Source: Litoditis marina
Taxonomy: Eukaryota > Nematoda > Chromadorea > Rhabditida > Rhabditidae
Reading direction: 5' to 3'
NCBI GenBank assembly: GCA_964036275.1
Contig: OZ038434.1
Coordinates: 35,115,279-35,179,278 of the forward strand
Length of the DNA: 64,000 nucleotides
Below the pieces are notes generated by a model. The model searched no databases, was not told the DNA's origin, and saw only the letters and a program-made list of their open reading frames with translations. Shown piece by piece: positions 11,109 to 21,429 of the stretch (position 1 is the stretch's first letter; each line of letters begins with the position of its first letter). The translations under genes and the position numbers were made by a program.

Positions 11109-13750
11109 GATATACATTAGTCTCCAGCTATTTTAGTTAGTATGATGCTCGCCCAAGAATTGTTTCGAGTGAAGTTGACGTTTTTTACATTCTAGCCGTG
11201 TTTTCCTGAAAACGGTGTTTCTCACTTTATATTTGACAGCGCATTTTTAATTGTTTCTCAGAATAATGTTCTGTTTCTCACGTATTCTCAATTTCGTCAT
11301 TCGATTCTGTCGTTTATGTAAATGTTAGGAAGTTTACTATATTCCGGCTGTGTTTTTCAGATATAATTGCCGATATGAAGGCAGTATGGTTATCACTCAG
11401 AAGATTGGATGAGTTCGAATTTCAATGAAGTAATCATAAGTAAGTTTATGGTTGATTGGCATTGTTGATTTCGCGATTTTATCAAAAATACCCCAGATTT
11501 GATGCTAGAATCCGGAGTGTCTTCATTGTTGATTAACAGTCGAATTAGGGGAGATGAATAAAGTTTCCGGAACCAGCGAAATGAGGTAGTTTTAGGCATT
11601 GTGCTGCCGGATCGAGCGTTTGCTCAGCAAGCTGCCAAAGTTGTCAAAGTTTGCTGCCAAAGTCGGTAGCAAAATGCTGCGAATTCTTGCAGTTTTGCAT
11701 TTTGCAACTGCACATGACGTCACTAGTTTATCATATTCCTCAAAATCTCAAAAAGGGCTGAAATTCAACCGTTTTATATAATCAGATGAAATCTTTGCTC
11801 GAAATTTGCATTTTTCATGTCGGAATTTGACTCATGTATGTAGAAGTTAAATGTGTCGTATCGGATTTTCACCCTGTATAGTTCGGAGAGATATCTGACA
11901 CCAGTGGCCGTATTTTGTATGCTTAAATAGGCGGGTATCCTATTTGAGCGAAATTTCAATGTTCGCGTTATAATTCATGTTACGGTTATTTTTTTTTAAT
12001 ATTTTCTGCTAATTGAGTGCATGTTTGCTAGCTTCACATGTATGCAAGATAAACTTCAAAGCAAGTGAATGAGTAGTCCGTGAATTATATGAATTCTGCT
12101 CAAATAGCTTACCCGGCTGTTTGAGCTTAAAAACTACGGCCACTGAACAGAAATGTGTACACAATGCACTTATTCTTTCAAGCAGGTTTAGACACAAAGA
12201 GTAGCATTACTAGGGTGATAGTAATAATGACTCATATATAATGTATTTGTTCATTTTACAGGCCAGAGGGAGTATAGGCGTCATTCGGATGGATCAAGTA
12301 TGGCTGGCCAGAACACATCGTAGCGCATTGTAAATATTGTGAGTTTTTCAACACTAATTGTTCTTTTTGAGTGTTCAGGGTTCAAGTTTTAGGTAAAACA
12401 TTTTAATGTCACGTAGTGAAGTGAACGTGCGTAATTTTAAAAGCGTACTTTAGTTTATCGAAGTTTAGCCATTACTATCTATTTGTGAGCAAACGATTGT
12501 TCATTGCGAACCCCTCATTCCCTCATATAGTTTTTGTCCTTATCACGGTAGCAACAATCGATATGCCAAGATAATAATAACGTCTTCACAAATTTTATTA
12601 ATTTCTCAGATGACATGATAGTAAGGTGAATTTTCTGTTTATTTGGATCATTTTATAATAGACACTTGATCATCTGAACCTGAATACAAATGAAACTTGA
12701 TCATCTGAACAGTCAAAATCTATCAACTCCCGGTTTCCAAAAATATGTCGCTCAACAAACAACAATGTCGTTGGTTTTGTAATACTTTGATTGTGTCCAG
12801 CTCTACTTCTTAATTTTTGCATTCATCGAATAAATTTTAGACGTCCATTCTGTTGGTTCCGTTCGCGGGATCTCGTGAAGCGTCCACCTCAGTAATTCGG
12901 GAGTACTCCGTGCAAACTACACCAGAGTTTGTGACAGTTCTTCGCAATGTGCGCATCTCTACCGTTTCGGCGGTACTCTGTTTGTTTTCTACTTTCTATT
13001 ATAGTTTATTGTGGCTTGTAGCGTATGAGATTCTTTTTCTCATAAATTACATTATTTTTAGTCTTGTAGGTTGTAAAAGTTACTTAATTTCAGTAACGTC
13101 GGTTAGAAGACCAGTTTAATTCTTTCCGAATCGCAGATTTGCGTTTGATAGTTTCATTGCTTAATGTACACTGTTCTTCAATGGAACAATAAGGTAATTA
13201 GTGTTAAAAAGCGGTTAGTTTGCTTCATTCTAAAGTATTCTAACAATATTTTTTGTAGAAACCTAGAAAATATGGCTTTGAAACGTTCCAAATTGTAATT
13301 TGGGTTTTGGAATATGTCAAATTCATATTTTCTCGTTTTGGAACATTTTGAATATATATGTAGCTTTTGGCATCTTTCAATTGTATCAACTTTTGGAATG
13401 TGTCAGGTTTGCATTTCTCTGTCTAGAAAGGTTTCAAAAATCTAGAGATTTGAAACATTTTAGATTAGTTTTTAGGCTATGATATTTGTTAAATCTTTGC
13501 TTTTCTTATTGATACATTTCATAATGTGTTTCTTCTCGAAAAAGTTTAACGAAAATAGTTGTTTGGATTTTATAATTCGAAATATAGGTCTTTGACAAAT
13601 GTTAAATGATTACTTTTTCGTTTGGAAACTTTTAAAATAGCAATATATCTGTTGGAAATGTGTCAGATGTGTTTTATTCTTGTAATAAGTGTTTCATTCC
13701 TTGATCAGTTTGTCTGTTTGTTATGATGTGGTAATAAATGTTCCTCACAA
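11109..13750. other. no clear gene; AT-rich intergenic with MITE
   Basis: Apart from the inverted-repeat element at 11902-12145, I see no confident gene. An open stretch at 12839-13119 follows a TTTTAG acceptor-like site and encodes an unrecognised 88-residue frame with a hydrophobic second half. A short piece at 12262-12340 has splice-like borders. Either could be an exon of a decayed gene. 13250-13500 contains diverged TTTTGGAA and GTGTCA-type repeats. Confidence 0.5.
11902..12145. mobile_element. MITE-like element, CAGTGGCCG ends, copy 1
   Basis: The left end CAGTGGCCGTATTTTGTATG continues into CTTAAATAGGCGGGTAT. The right end is its inverted complement (TACCCGGCTGTTTGAGC ... ACGGCCACTG). 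Arms are about 50 bp, total 244 bp, with no coding capacity. A shorter relative lies at 23911-24073. Confidence 0.75.
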
Positions 13751-13775
13751 ATGTGTTTGTTTTTTATATTCAAAA

Positions 13776-15320
13776 TTATGGTTCCGGCTTTACAAATCTT
13801 CCACAGGTGCAAGCGGGTGGCAATTGCAGAGACAGAAAACAACCACCGTGTCCGAGTGATTTCAGGCGACACGGCCTCCTCATTTGGCACAAAACAGCGA
13901 TATTTTTCACGAAGTACCAAAATACAGAAAATTTGGCACGTTTCCTGGTTTTCGGCGACTTTCCAAATTTTTTTAATTGACCCCGCCTTATATCCTCGAA
14001 TCCAAAGGCTTTTGGTAGACTGGAAAGGGCCATGGGCAGAAAAAGACAGGAGTCCTTGAATTTCAGCTTATTGTGCTTTTCTCCTTTCTCCCGATCGATT
14101 TTCATCTGGAATATTTTGAGACCGTTTTTAACAATCTTTGGAATGATCTTCCTCCGGAGAATGGGACGTAGCATGAAATGTAGATCAAATCTTGACGCGT
14201 TGTGGGCAATAACAATGGCATCATCAAGTGATGTGTCGAACAGTAGGAAATGGGTAAATTTATCGACGACTGTATCGCGATTATCATGGACGGCATCGTG
14301 ACGGAAAAAACCGGTTCGGCAAGGACCGCAATTGGCACATTGTTCATGGAGCGGGTTGTTGAAACAGTCATGACACATTATGGAGTAGCACACATAGTTA
14401 GGCCATTGCTGACAATAATCTTCCATGTCTGTCGAGTCCTCCAGTAGAACAGTTTCGAAATCGTAGCATACAATCTTGAACTTTGACTGTTTCTCGATTT
14501 TCTTCTGTACATCTCTCTCAGTGGGTGGAATCCAACAGCAATTGTGTGTTAGGGGATTCACATGGCTGGAGCAGTTCGAACAGTAAACATTATTGGTACA
14601 AATGTGTGGTTCGCGTAGATTTTCAGGCCGGTAGAATGCATTACACCCTTCTTTCGGACATCTCTTGAACCTGTCGCAAGTAACTCTCCCCGCACGGCCG
14701 TTTAATGTTCGCTTGTGCGCGTCAAAACATTCCTGCAGGTAGAATGTTACGTGGCATCCGGGACAATAGAGTGGCTGAATTGGGGTACCAGAGCACCCCA
14801 ATGGACGACATTTGATACACATATTCTTACACTTGTGACGATCGGGTCTAGTATACGGTTTGTAGCAGTCTTTACATAGAGTTTTTCCAATAGTGCTTCT
14901 ATTGGGAGTGAATACATCGAAATAATCGTTGAAACATGCAATAAACATCTTCTTCTGTGCAGCAGTATTAGTCTCCCACTTCAATGAATATAGTTTGGCA
15001 GGGGGAACACGATGGTAAAGTTGAATATGGTAGTTAGGTAGTTTTTCTGCGATCTTCTCGAGATCATCAAGCCCAAAGACGGGTTTATCGATCGAGATTT
15101 CACATCTTTCAAGCAGTCCGAGAGCAGTCGTTTTCCATGTTGCAGGACGTTTCTTGAGGTTATGCTGACGTTGACGAATCTGTCGCGTTTCAGAGGGATC
15201 AGTGGCGGATGATAAATCGGCAATGAGTTTCGAAAGTGTGATAGCAAAGGGAAGAGATAGACGAGTAGAGGCAGGAACAACAGATTTAATTTTCAATTCA
15301 CAGTCAAAAAGGGACGACAT
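13776..15320 (-). CDS. Protein-primed type-B DNA polymerase, 5' fragment (Polinton/Maverick-like)
   Basis: The frame is open for 561 codons back to 15461. I prefer the ATG at 15320 (514 codons) because the upstream part overlaps the iterated promoter region. After a basic N-terminal part come several CxxC/CxxH zinc-binding-like motifs (about residues 150-260 of the 514), then the 3'-5' exonuclease domain: Exo I DFET (Asp/Glu near residues 287-289) and Exo II HNASRFD. Similarity ends near the LPKAFGFED stretch, about codon 440. The last 65-70 residues look like non-polymerase sequence, so the palm and thumb (motifs A, B, C) are missing. Polymerases of this family replicate linear virus-like DNA transposons from a terminal protein. 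No stops interrupt the remaining frame. It is divergent from the acidic ORF at 15662. Family call is confident; whether it is expressed is unknown. Confidence 0.85.
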   Translation of the reverse strand: MSSLFDCELKIKSVVPASTRLSLPFAITLSKLIADLSSATDPSETRQIRQRQHNLKKRPATWKTTALGLLERCEISIDKPVFGLDDLEKIAEKLPNYHIQLYHRVPPAKLYSLKWETNTAAQKKMFIACFNDYFDVFTPNRSTIGKTLCKDCYKPYTRPDRHKCKNMCIKCRPLGCSGTPIQPLYCPGCHVTFYLQECFDAHKRTLNGRAGRVTCDRFKRCPKEGCNAFYRPENLREPHICTNNVYCSNCSSHVNPLTHNCCWIPPTERDVQKKIEKQSKFKIVCYDFETVLLEDSTDMEDYCQQWPNYVCYSIMCHDCFNNPLHEQCANCGPCRTGFFRHDAVHDNRDTVVDKFTHFLLFDTSLDDAIVIAHNASRFDLHFMLRPILRRKIIPKIVKNGLKIFQMKIDREKGEKHNKLKFKDSCLFLPMALSSLPKAFGFEDIRRGQLKKFGKSPKTRKRAKFSVFWYFVKNIAVLCQMRRPCRLKSLGHGGCFLSLQLPPACTCGRFVKPEP

Positions 15321-15339
15321 GCTGATATGAACGTAAACT

Positions 15340-15610
15340 GTGTAGAATGGCGATTTACGTAATTCTCGGCTGATTATTGCGGAAGTGATTGACCAATCAC
15401 CGGTCGTGACCACGCCCCCTTTGAGCCTGCACAGTATTTTCGTAAATAGGTTATTGGGCAACCGTAATGCAAGGCCACACCCTTTTGCCCCTGACTCAGT
15501 ATTTTCGTAGTTGTGGGAACGGCCAATTGAAGGTCACCCCACATGTGTCTACATAGCATGGTATTTTCGTAATTAATGAACCGGTCAATCCAAGGTCACT
15601 CTCGATATTA
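15340..15610. promoter_or_regulatory. Iterated motifs between divergent polymerase and acidic ORFs
   Basis: Three iterons start with AGTATTTTCGTA or GGTATTTTCGTA at 15434, 15498 and 15560, spaced 64 and 62 bp. Each is followed about 20-30 bp on by AAGGCCAC, AAGGTCAC and AAGGTCAC. A weaker fourth unit begins near 15355 (TTTACGTAATTCTCGG). They fill the gap between the two divergent starts, so a shared promoter or replication-control region is the natural reading. That function is inferred. Confidence 0.6.
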
Positions 15611-15661
15611 CGTAAACCAATTTCGACAAACTGAAAAATTTCGCAATAATCATTCGAAACT

Positions 15662-16036
15662 ATGGAGTGGCAACCAGTGGTCGCATATTCTGCTGTGCAA
15701 GATCCGCATATCAGGGAAGAAGAACAGAATAATTTCGAAACTGATGGCTTAGAATGGCAGCCGCCGGTGGTGTACCCTCCAGTTGGAAGTCAACCTTTGG
15801 ACTTTTCGGACCTAGTTCCAGAGTTTTTCATGGAACCTATTAATTTTGTGGATGTACAGTCGGAAGTAATGTCAGTTGTGGATGACGATGAAGAAGGATG
15901 GAGTTCCGATTCGAGTTTTGATGAAAATGATTTATTTATACATGAATACGATAATTCTCTAGATGAATACGATTATTCTTTAGATGTGAGTGATATTATG
16001 TATGATTCGGAATGTGAGATAGATTACCCCCAATAA
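15662..16036 (+). CDS. Small acidic protein, divergent partner of the polymerase
   Basis: A single open frame of 124 codons starts at the ATG at 15662. The product is strongly acidic, with Asp/Glu-rich runs in the C-terminal half (for example VDDDEEGW and repeated EYDxSLD), and has no cysteine-rich or membrane segment. I do not recognise a family. The start lies 341 bp from the polymerase start on the other strand. A short acidic ORF sits in the same relation to a second polymerase relic (32449-32610), which suggests a conserved module of the transposon. The TAA stop lies inside an AATAAA polyadenylation-type signal (CAATAAATG). Confidence 0.65.
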   Translation: MEWQPVVAYSAVQDPHIREEEQNNFETDGLEWQPPVVYPPVGSQPLDFSDLVPEFFMEPINFVDVQSEVMSVVDDDEEGWSSDSSFDENDLFIHEYDNSLDEYDYSLDVSDIMYDSECEIDYPQ

Positions 16037-16088
16037 ATGTTTTTACATAAACGTGTTTTTTCATTCATGAAAGGAAAATATAATAGAG

Positions 16089-16799
16089 ATTCATGAAAAA
16101 GTGGGGGCCCAACGACTGTGAGATTTGTCTTCTGCTGTGCGCCCCTTAGACAACTACTCTCAAATGGAGCAGCTACTGCTACAAAAACCGAAAAATACTC
16201 ATGTATAACTGTTAATTACAAACATACAAAAGTCGTAAAATATTTTTTCAAACCTGTAAACTAGAATCTGTAAATAACCGAAAAATACTAATATACTCAA
16301 GTATAACTGTTCATTACAAACATACAAAAGTCGTAAAATATTTTCTCAAACCTGTGAACTAGAATCTACAAGTCACAGCTGCGAAAGAGAGAACAACTGT
16401 TGAATAATATGCCGAACGTTATAGCACCTAGAATTGAAGTAATGATCAAAAACACCAACCATTGTGCACAAAACCAGGAACTCTATAATTGACTACGTTG
16501 AGTTAACATCTGTGATTTGTAGATTCTAGTTTACAGGTTTGAGAAAATATTTTACGACTTTTGTATGTTTGTAATGAACAGTTATACTTGAGTATATTAG
16601 TATTTTTCGGTTATTTACAGATTCTAGTTTACAGGTTTGAAAAAATATTTTACGACTTTTGTATGTTTGTAATTAACAGTTATACATGAGTATTTTTCGG
16701 TTTTTGTAGCAGTAGCTGCTCCATTTGAGAGTAGTTGTCTAAGGGGCGCACAGCAGAAGACAAATCTCACAGTCGTTGGGCCCCCACTTTTTCATGAAT
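16089..16799. repeat. 711-bp palindrome (long inverted repeat)
   Basis: Left arm 16089-16382 (ATTCATGAAAAAGTGGGGGC inward) and right arm about 16509-16799 are near-perfect inverted complements of about 290 bp around a 126-bp centre. Inside each arm an ~89-bp unit is itself repeated in tandem (TACAAACATACAAAAGTCG occurs twice per arm). The centre has no gene. It begins 53 bp after the acidic ORF's stop, so it may be a fold-back element or a relic of the transposon's terminal inverted repeats. Confidence 0.85.
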
Positions 16800-16904
16800 T
16801 TTTCTCTTTTTGTTTACATGCCGTAGGTATGTAGAGAAGTGGTTTGATCTGTACGGTGCAGATAAAATTGTTTTCTTAATGAACCACTTGCCGAGTATTA
16901 CTAT

Positions 16905-17510
16905 CATTTGAGAAAAATATGACGTCAACATTGCAGTTCTAAAAACTTACTTTCTGCCCTCTGCCCTTCAGAATCCCAGAATACGTCATGTTTGAATGAA
17001 GTTTCATCGTAAATTGACCATTTCTAAGAAACTTTCAGCATTCGAAAACATATTTCACGTCAATTTTTTGAGAGTTGACGTCATCTGGCCTTCTGATTTC
17101 CAGAATAAGTCATATTTACATAAAGTTTTGTCGTTAATATACCATTTTTAAGATATTTTCAGCATTTGAAAATATATGTGACGTCAACTTTGCACTTTTC
17201 AAAATCGACTTCATCTGGTCTCCAGAATCCCAGAATACATCACTCTCAGATTAAGTTTCACCGTTAATTGACCCTTTCTAAGATATTACCATCTTTTAAA
17301 AATATATGTGACGTCAACTTTGCACTTTCAAAAGTTGACGTCATCCGGCCTTCTGAATCCCAGAATACGTCACTCTTAGATGGATTTTTACCGTTAATTG
17401 ACCCTTTCTAAGATATTACCATCGTTTAAAAATATATGTGACGTCAACTTTGCACTTTTCAAAAATGATGTCATCCGAGCTCCAGAATCCTCGATGACGT
17501 CATCAGTAGA
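16905..17510. repeat. ~130-bp tandem array with TGACGTCA sites
   Basis: About four to five units share AATATATGTGACGTCAACTT, TTGACGTCATC, CCAGAATACGTCA and CCGTTAATTGACC. The last three copies of GTGACGTCAAC start at 17179, 17309 and 17439, exactly 130 bp apart. Earlier units (16,920 and 17,050 region) are more diverged. No coding frame is supported. Confidence 0.8.
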
Positions 17511-17800
17511 AGACTTGCATCTAAATCGATGTCAGTTCATGTCGTGGTATCATACTTCAAATTTTACTTTAATTGGTTAGGACTGAGCTGAGTTATAACG
17601 CAATTTCATTTACCCCGACAGAGAGGGCGAGAGAGTGCACGAAATGAAGAGACGCAGAGACATTTTCAAAGACCTATAACTTGATGAGAAATAATTTTTT
17701 TCGGAAAAAAGTTTGCGCCCCCAAGGTTTGAGTGGTATATCTATCGTGTCCCAAATTTTCAGTCAAATCGGTTCACACATAAAAATTTCCCAGAAGTGCG

Positions 17801-17805
<5 letters not shown>

Positions 17806-17840
<35 letters not shown>
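17806..17840. repeat. (CA)n microsatellite
   Basis: A run of about 17 CA dinucleotides. It sits in a stretch (17600-17930) with no gene that I can recognise. Confidence 0.9.
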
Positions 17841-17841
<1 letters not shown>

Positions 17842-17929
17842 CGGAAGTTGGCGGTCTGCATGAAGCGCATTACGTCATAACTCGGCTCAAACTTAATCAA
17901 TTTTGTTCAAATTTTGAACATAGCTTGTA

Positions 17930-18135
17930 AATATGCCATGAAATATCAACAGATCATAAAAAGTTTTGATTTGCACGTTTGGGCCTTTTTGAGGGTGAAC
18001 TAAAAAAATGAAAGCGCGCATTAGCCGGACCAAAGACAAATCTCGCACAGCGCTTCGCGCTGCGCGCGATATTGAAATGGCACAAGGTGGATGAATGTAG
18101 TTTGGAAAATGTAGTCTGGTGTGACTCACCAGCCA
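17930..18135. repeat. Dispersed repeat with GC hairpin core, copy 1
   Basis: The core CAGCGCTTCGCGCTG is a perfect short hairpin followed by CGCGCGATA. The same core with loosely similar flanks occurs at 34215-34420. ORFs crossing it on the minus strand are repeat artefacts. Confidence 0.6.
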
Positions 18136-18264
18136 CATGTTGACCTTATCAGGGGCCGTGATCAACAGACAGAAACAATAAGCTCCATTGTACAGCCTGT
18201 TCCTGTTATAAGCGATTACTATAGCAACACTCATACATTTACAATATAAATATCTCTTTCAGAT

Positions 18265-18439
18265 ATGTACGTTCAAGTGGCCTTACTATTTTGTTCCATA
18301 TATATAATAAGTGTTCGAACAATGGGATATGCGTTCAATCCCAGGATATTGAGTGGTGTAAATGCTATGATGGGTGGAGTGGGTCCTCGTGTGATGTGTG
18401 AGTTTCTTTCCATGCCGGTTTTTAATAAAACTTATCAAA

Positions 18440-18500
<61 letters not shown>

Positions 18501-19761
18501 GCTCTCTCTCTCTCTCTCTCTCTCTCGCGCTCTCTCGCTCTCTCATTTTGAAGTAAGTATATTTACAGCCCATCTACGTTGTCGAGTATTACTCCTGCTG
18601 TATATACACCTGAAATATCTACTTTATCACGCACAAAAACGCCTTATTTCATCGATACTATTTCGAATAACTGGTTAGTTGTTCATACATTTTCACGTTT
18701 GGTTATGTATTTGTTTGTACATGTGCCAACGCCATGTTTCATCATGTTTTCATACGTTCCCTCGCGTTTTTTCATTACACCATCATTATACAGGAAACCC
18801 AGTACCCTCATGCCCGTTATTATCGATCATTCCTCAACTACTCGATCCACTCCTCCTACAGCTATGTATAAAACGTATGTTCAACTGGGTCACACTATTA
18901 ATTACCTGATTAATCTGTTTTCATTGTTTAATACATATTCTTTCAGTTTCACAGGGATGCAGGGTACGATACCTAACTGGGCAGTAGTGGGGGAATATGA
19001 TACATCAACTCCCGGGTTGGTATATTATTCCTATTGAGATATATTGATGGAACCTCTAATACTCATAAACTATTCCAGTTTAGGCTAGCACGTTTTACCG
19101 TTCTCGAGGTGTCCGGAACTGTTACCCCCACCACTACTACACCCCGTCCCTCCCCCGTATTTCATAGCACACCTTCTACTTTCTTCCATACGTACGTTTT
19201 CAACAACACTTCACCTTCCCGGTTATCCCTCCGCGGTTTCATATCACCTTATTTCAGTTTCACGGGGACTCAGGGTACCCCTCCTAATTGGTCGGTTATT
19301 GGTGGATATCCCGTGACATCTAGGCGAAAGTAAGTGTATAGAAAGTTTTAGGGCGTGACCTTGTATGCTATTTTTATACAAACTCATTTGAGGGTGGAGA
19401 CCTATGTTGTGGATGCGGGTTCTGGGGCTGTATCCAGAAATCAGTCTATTGCTAGACCTATCAGCCATTACGCATCTTCCGAAATAGTTACAACATCAAG
19501 GACAATTACCGCGGAGAGGGAGGAGAGCCTGTATTACCCATATGTGGCGTGTGAGTACTTTTTTTTCACTTCATGGCATAATGTATAATGAGATTGAAAC
19601 ACGTAAAGTGAGATAAAAATATATATAAATTTCTAGATATCGCTGTATTCATTGCTGGTGCCTGTGCAAACTTCCTGGTAACCGCGTTTTGCAAGACTTG
19701 TGGTGGTAAAAAAAAGGAGACTGAGGCGTCGACCGAGCTGAACACAGTAATGGTGATTTGA
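18265..19761 (+). CDS. Small single-pass membrane protein, eight exons
   Basis: Exons 18265-18395, 18569-18673, 18794-18874, 18947-19019, 19079-19191, 19258-19329, 19393-19550 and 19637-19761 splice in phase to 858 nt (285 residues). Introns are 59-173 bp. The product starts with a hydrophobic signal-like segment (MYVQVALLFCSIYIISV), then a Ser/Thr/Pro-rich ectodomain. Two similar modules, FTGMQGTIPNW and FTGTQGTPPNW, are encoded by exons 4 and 6. Near the C-terminus is one membrane segment (IAVFIAGACANFLVTAFC) and a Lys/Glu-rich tail of about 25 residues. The first donor is uncertain: GTGTGA keeps the frame while the better GTGAGT two bases on breaks it. A TTTCAG acceptor lies just before the ATG, which would suit trans-splicing or an upstream exon. 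I do not recognise the family. Confidence 0.75.
18441..18545. repeat. (CT)n microsatellite in intron 1
   Basis: A CT run of about 100 bp with three CGC interruptions lies wholly in the first intron of the membrane-protein gene. Open frames through it on both strands are artefacts. Confidence 0.95.
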
Positions 19762-20253
19762 TTTACGAAAGATTGTTTCGATTGTGTTTATAAATATCGA
19801 GGTGTTTCGTGCCAAAATTTCTGCTGTGTATTAGGGGGCGGGGCTTACGCGGCGACATGTTGCCAGGTCTTTCGACGAAATACGAACATTACTGGAACGT
19901 CTTTTCCCACTCATACATATTTCATGAGTAATATTCACTTTCTAATATTGTTGACTGCGAACTACGAATTCAACAATTCCTTTGTACCATATTTCTACTT
20001 TTTTAACATGCATACATCATGCTCTATTATTCTTTATTTCTTCAATATCTTCGACGCAAAGCTGCGAATTCAGTAATTTCGCTATAGCATAAATCTACTT
20101 CTTCATTAGCGCACATATATTACGCTACATTATTCGTTTCCACTTTCGATGCAAAACTTGATGATCCATTCCGACCACACGAATTCTAGGCGGCTTGAAT
20201 TAGATGTTTGGAATTTCACAGAATCGCGAAACGTGCAAATCGTGTAAGAACAT

Positions 20254-20529
20254 GTGTATTCATTGTCCTCGTATTTGCCAAAGTCGTGGTCATTTATTGT
20301 GTTTTTTTTTATGGAATCAATATTTCGAAAGTTGTTGTACTTGCCAGACACCAAGGTCGCTAAGGATGCACTTTGGGTAGTAGGTTTTTTTCATGAGCTT
20401 GCTCTCGACTACCCCAGTGACCGGGTAAAAAAAGTTTTTGCTTTCATGATTTTTCAATTGGCTTTCTTGGCCCACTTGAAAATGTCTGGAGGAAAAAATT
20501 TGATTACCTTAGTTATTCCTTCTTTGTAA
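20254..20529 (+). CDS. Hypothetical ORF, possibly an exon relic
   Basis: A 91-codon open frame whose second half has protein-like composition (Lys/Arg spaced with hydrophobic residues, no low complexity). It has no recognised domain and no clear splice sites. It stands alone between the membrane-protein gene and TTTCGAAAA-rich repeats. It could be a relic exon or a chance ORF; I lean slightly to chance. Confidence 0.2.
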   Translation: MYSLSSYLPKSWSFIVFFFMESIFRKLLYLPDTKVAKDALWVVGFFHELALDYPSDRVKKVFAFMIFQLAFLAHLKMSGGKNLITLVIPSL

Positions 20530-20559
20530 GATTCATCTTTAATATTTAGAAAAATCAAA

Positions 20560-21130
20560 TTTAAAAAAATCAATATTTCGAAATTAGTGAAGTCAATATT
20601 TCGAAAATTCAATATTTCGAAAAATCAATATTTCGAAATTCGAAAAAATTATTATTTCAAAAATGCGAAAATTCGGGAGTGACTTTGAGGCGGGCTACAA
20701 ACTGGTTTCAGGGGTGACCATCCTGGGTGACATGACCATCTGGGGTGACCTTGAGGCGAGCTACGAACTAGTTTCAGGGGTGACCATCCTGGGTGACATG
20801 ACCATCTGGGGTGACATACACTACTAGTGTGTAATAGGCTCCGCCCCTCCCCGAATTCTCCCCCCGTCCCCGATTTCTCCCCCTCCCGTCCCCGATTTCT
20901 CCCCATTTTTCATTAGGTAATGAACTGGTAATAGGCTCCGCCCCCTCCCCAAATTCTCCTCTTTTTTTCATTAGGTAATATGAACTGGTAATAGGCTCCG
21001 CCCCCCCCCCCCTCCCCCCTCCCCGAATTCTCCCCCCGCTACCGATTTTTCCAAGTTTTCCATTAGGCAATGAACCGGTAATAGGCTCCGCCCCCTCCAC
21101 CGATTTCTCCCCTTTTTTGATTGATCTCCG
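20560..21130. repeat. ATATTTCGAAA repeats and GGCTCCGCCCC tandem block
   Basis: 20568-20650 repeats ATATTTCGAAA four to five times. 20700-20815 has two copies of a unit with GGGTGACCATCCTGGGTGAC. 20830-21120 has four to five units of TAATAGGCTCCGCCCC with CCCGATTTCTCCCC and ATTAGGTAATGAACTGG. The last family is the inverse of the GGCGGAGCC repeats at 52440-52680 and 54340-54660. Not coding. Confidence 0.8.
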
Positions 21131-21189
21131 CCCCGTCGAAATTTCGAAATGCAAAGTTCAGCAAACATGAAAAAATTTCAAAAACTGAA

Positions 21190-21410
21190 ATATTGATATC
21201 ATTTCAATCACCAAGATCTTTCAAACATGGTCCAAACCAAAGGTCCATAGGCAATCGTGCGGAGCTGCCGCGCTCAAAAATCGCAACTGCCGCGCACTTT
21301 TTTGCGGAACTGCCGCACAACCACCGCGGCACCACCCGCAAAATAGGCGCGGCACCTCCGATTTTCATGCGCGGCAGTCCCGAAACTGAGTCCTTCCCTT
21401 TTTGAAACCA
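21190..21410. repeat. GCCGCGC-rich dispersed repeat, copy 1
   Basis: Repeated short words GCGGAACTGCCGC, CTGCCGCGC and GGCAATCGTGCGGA. The inverse, GCGGCAGTTCCGCACGATTG, is at 28970-28994 inside a similar GC-rich stretch. No gene. Confidence 0.6.
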
Positions 21411-21429
21411 CAAATTGTCTTGAAATCTG

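Noticed and set aside
18286..18573. 95-codon ORF with poly-(RE) tract on the minus strand
   Set aside because: Translation of the CT microsatellite within an intron.
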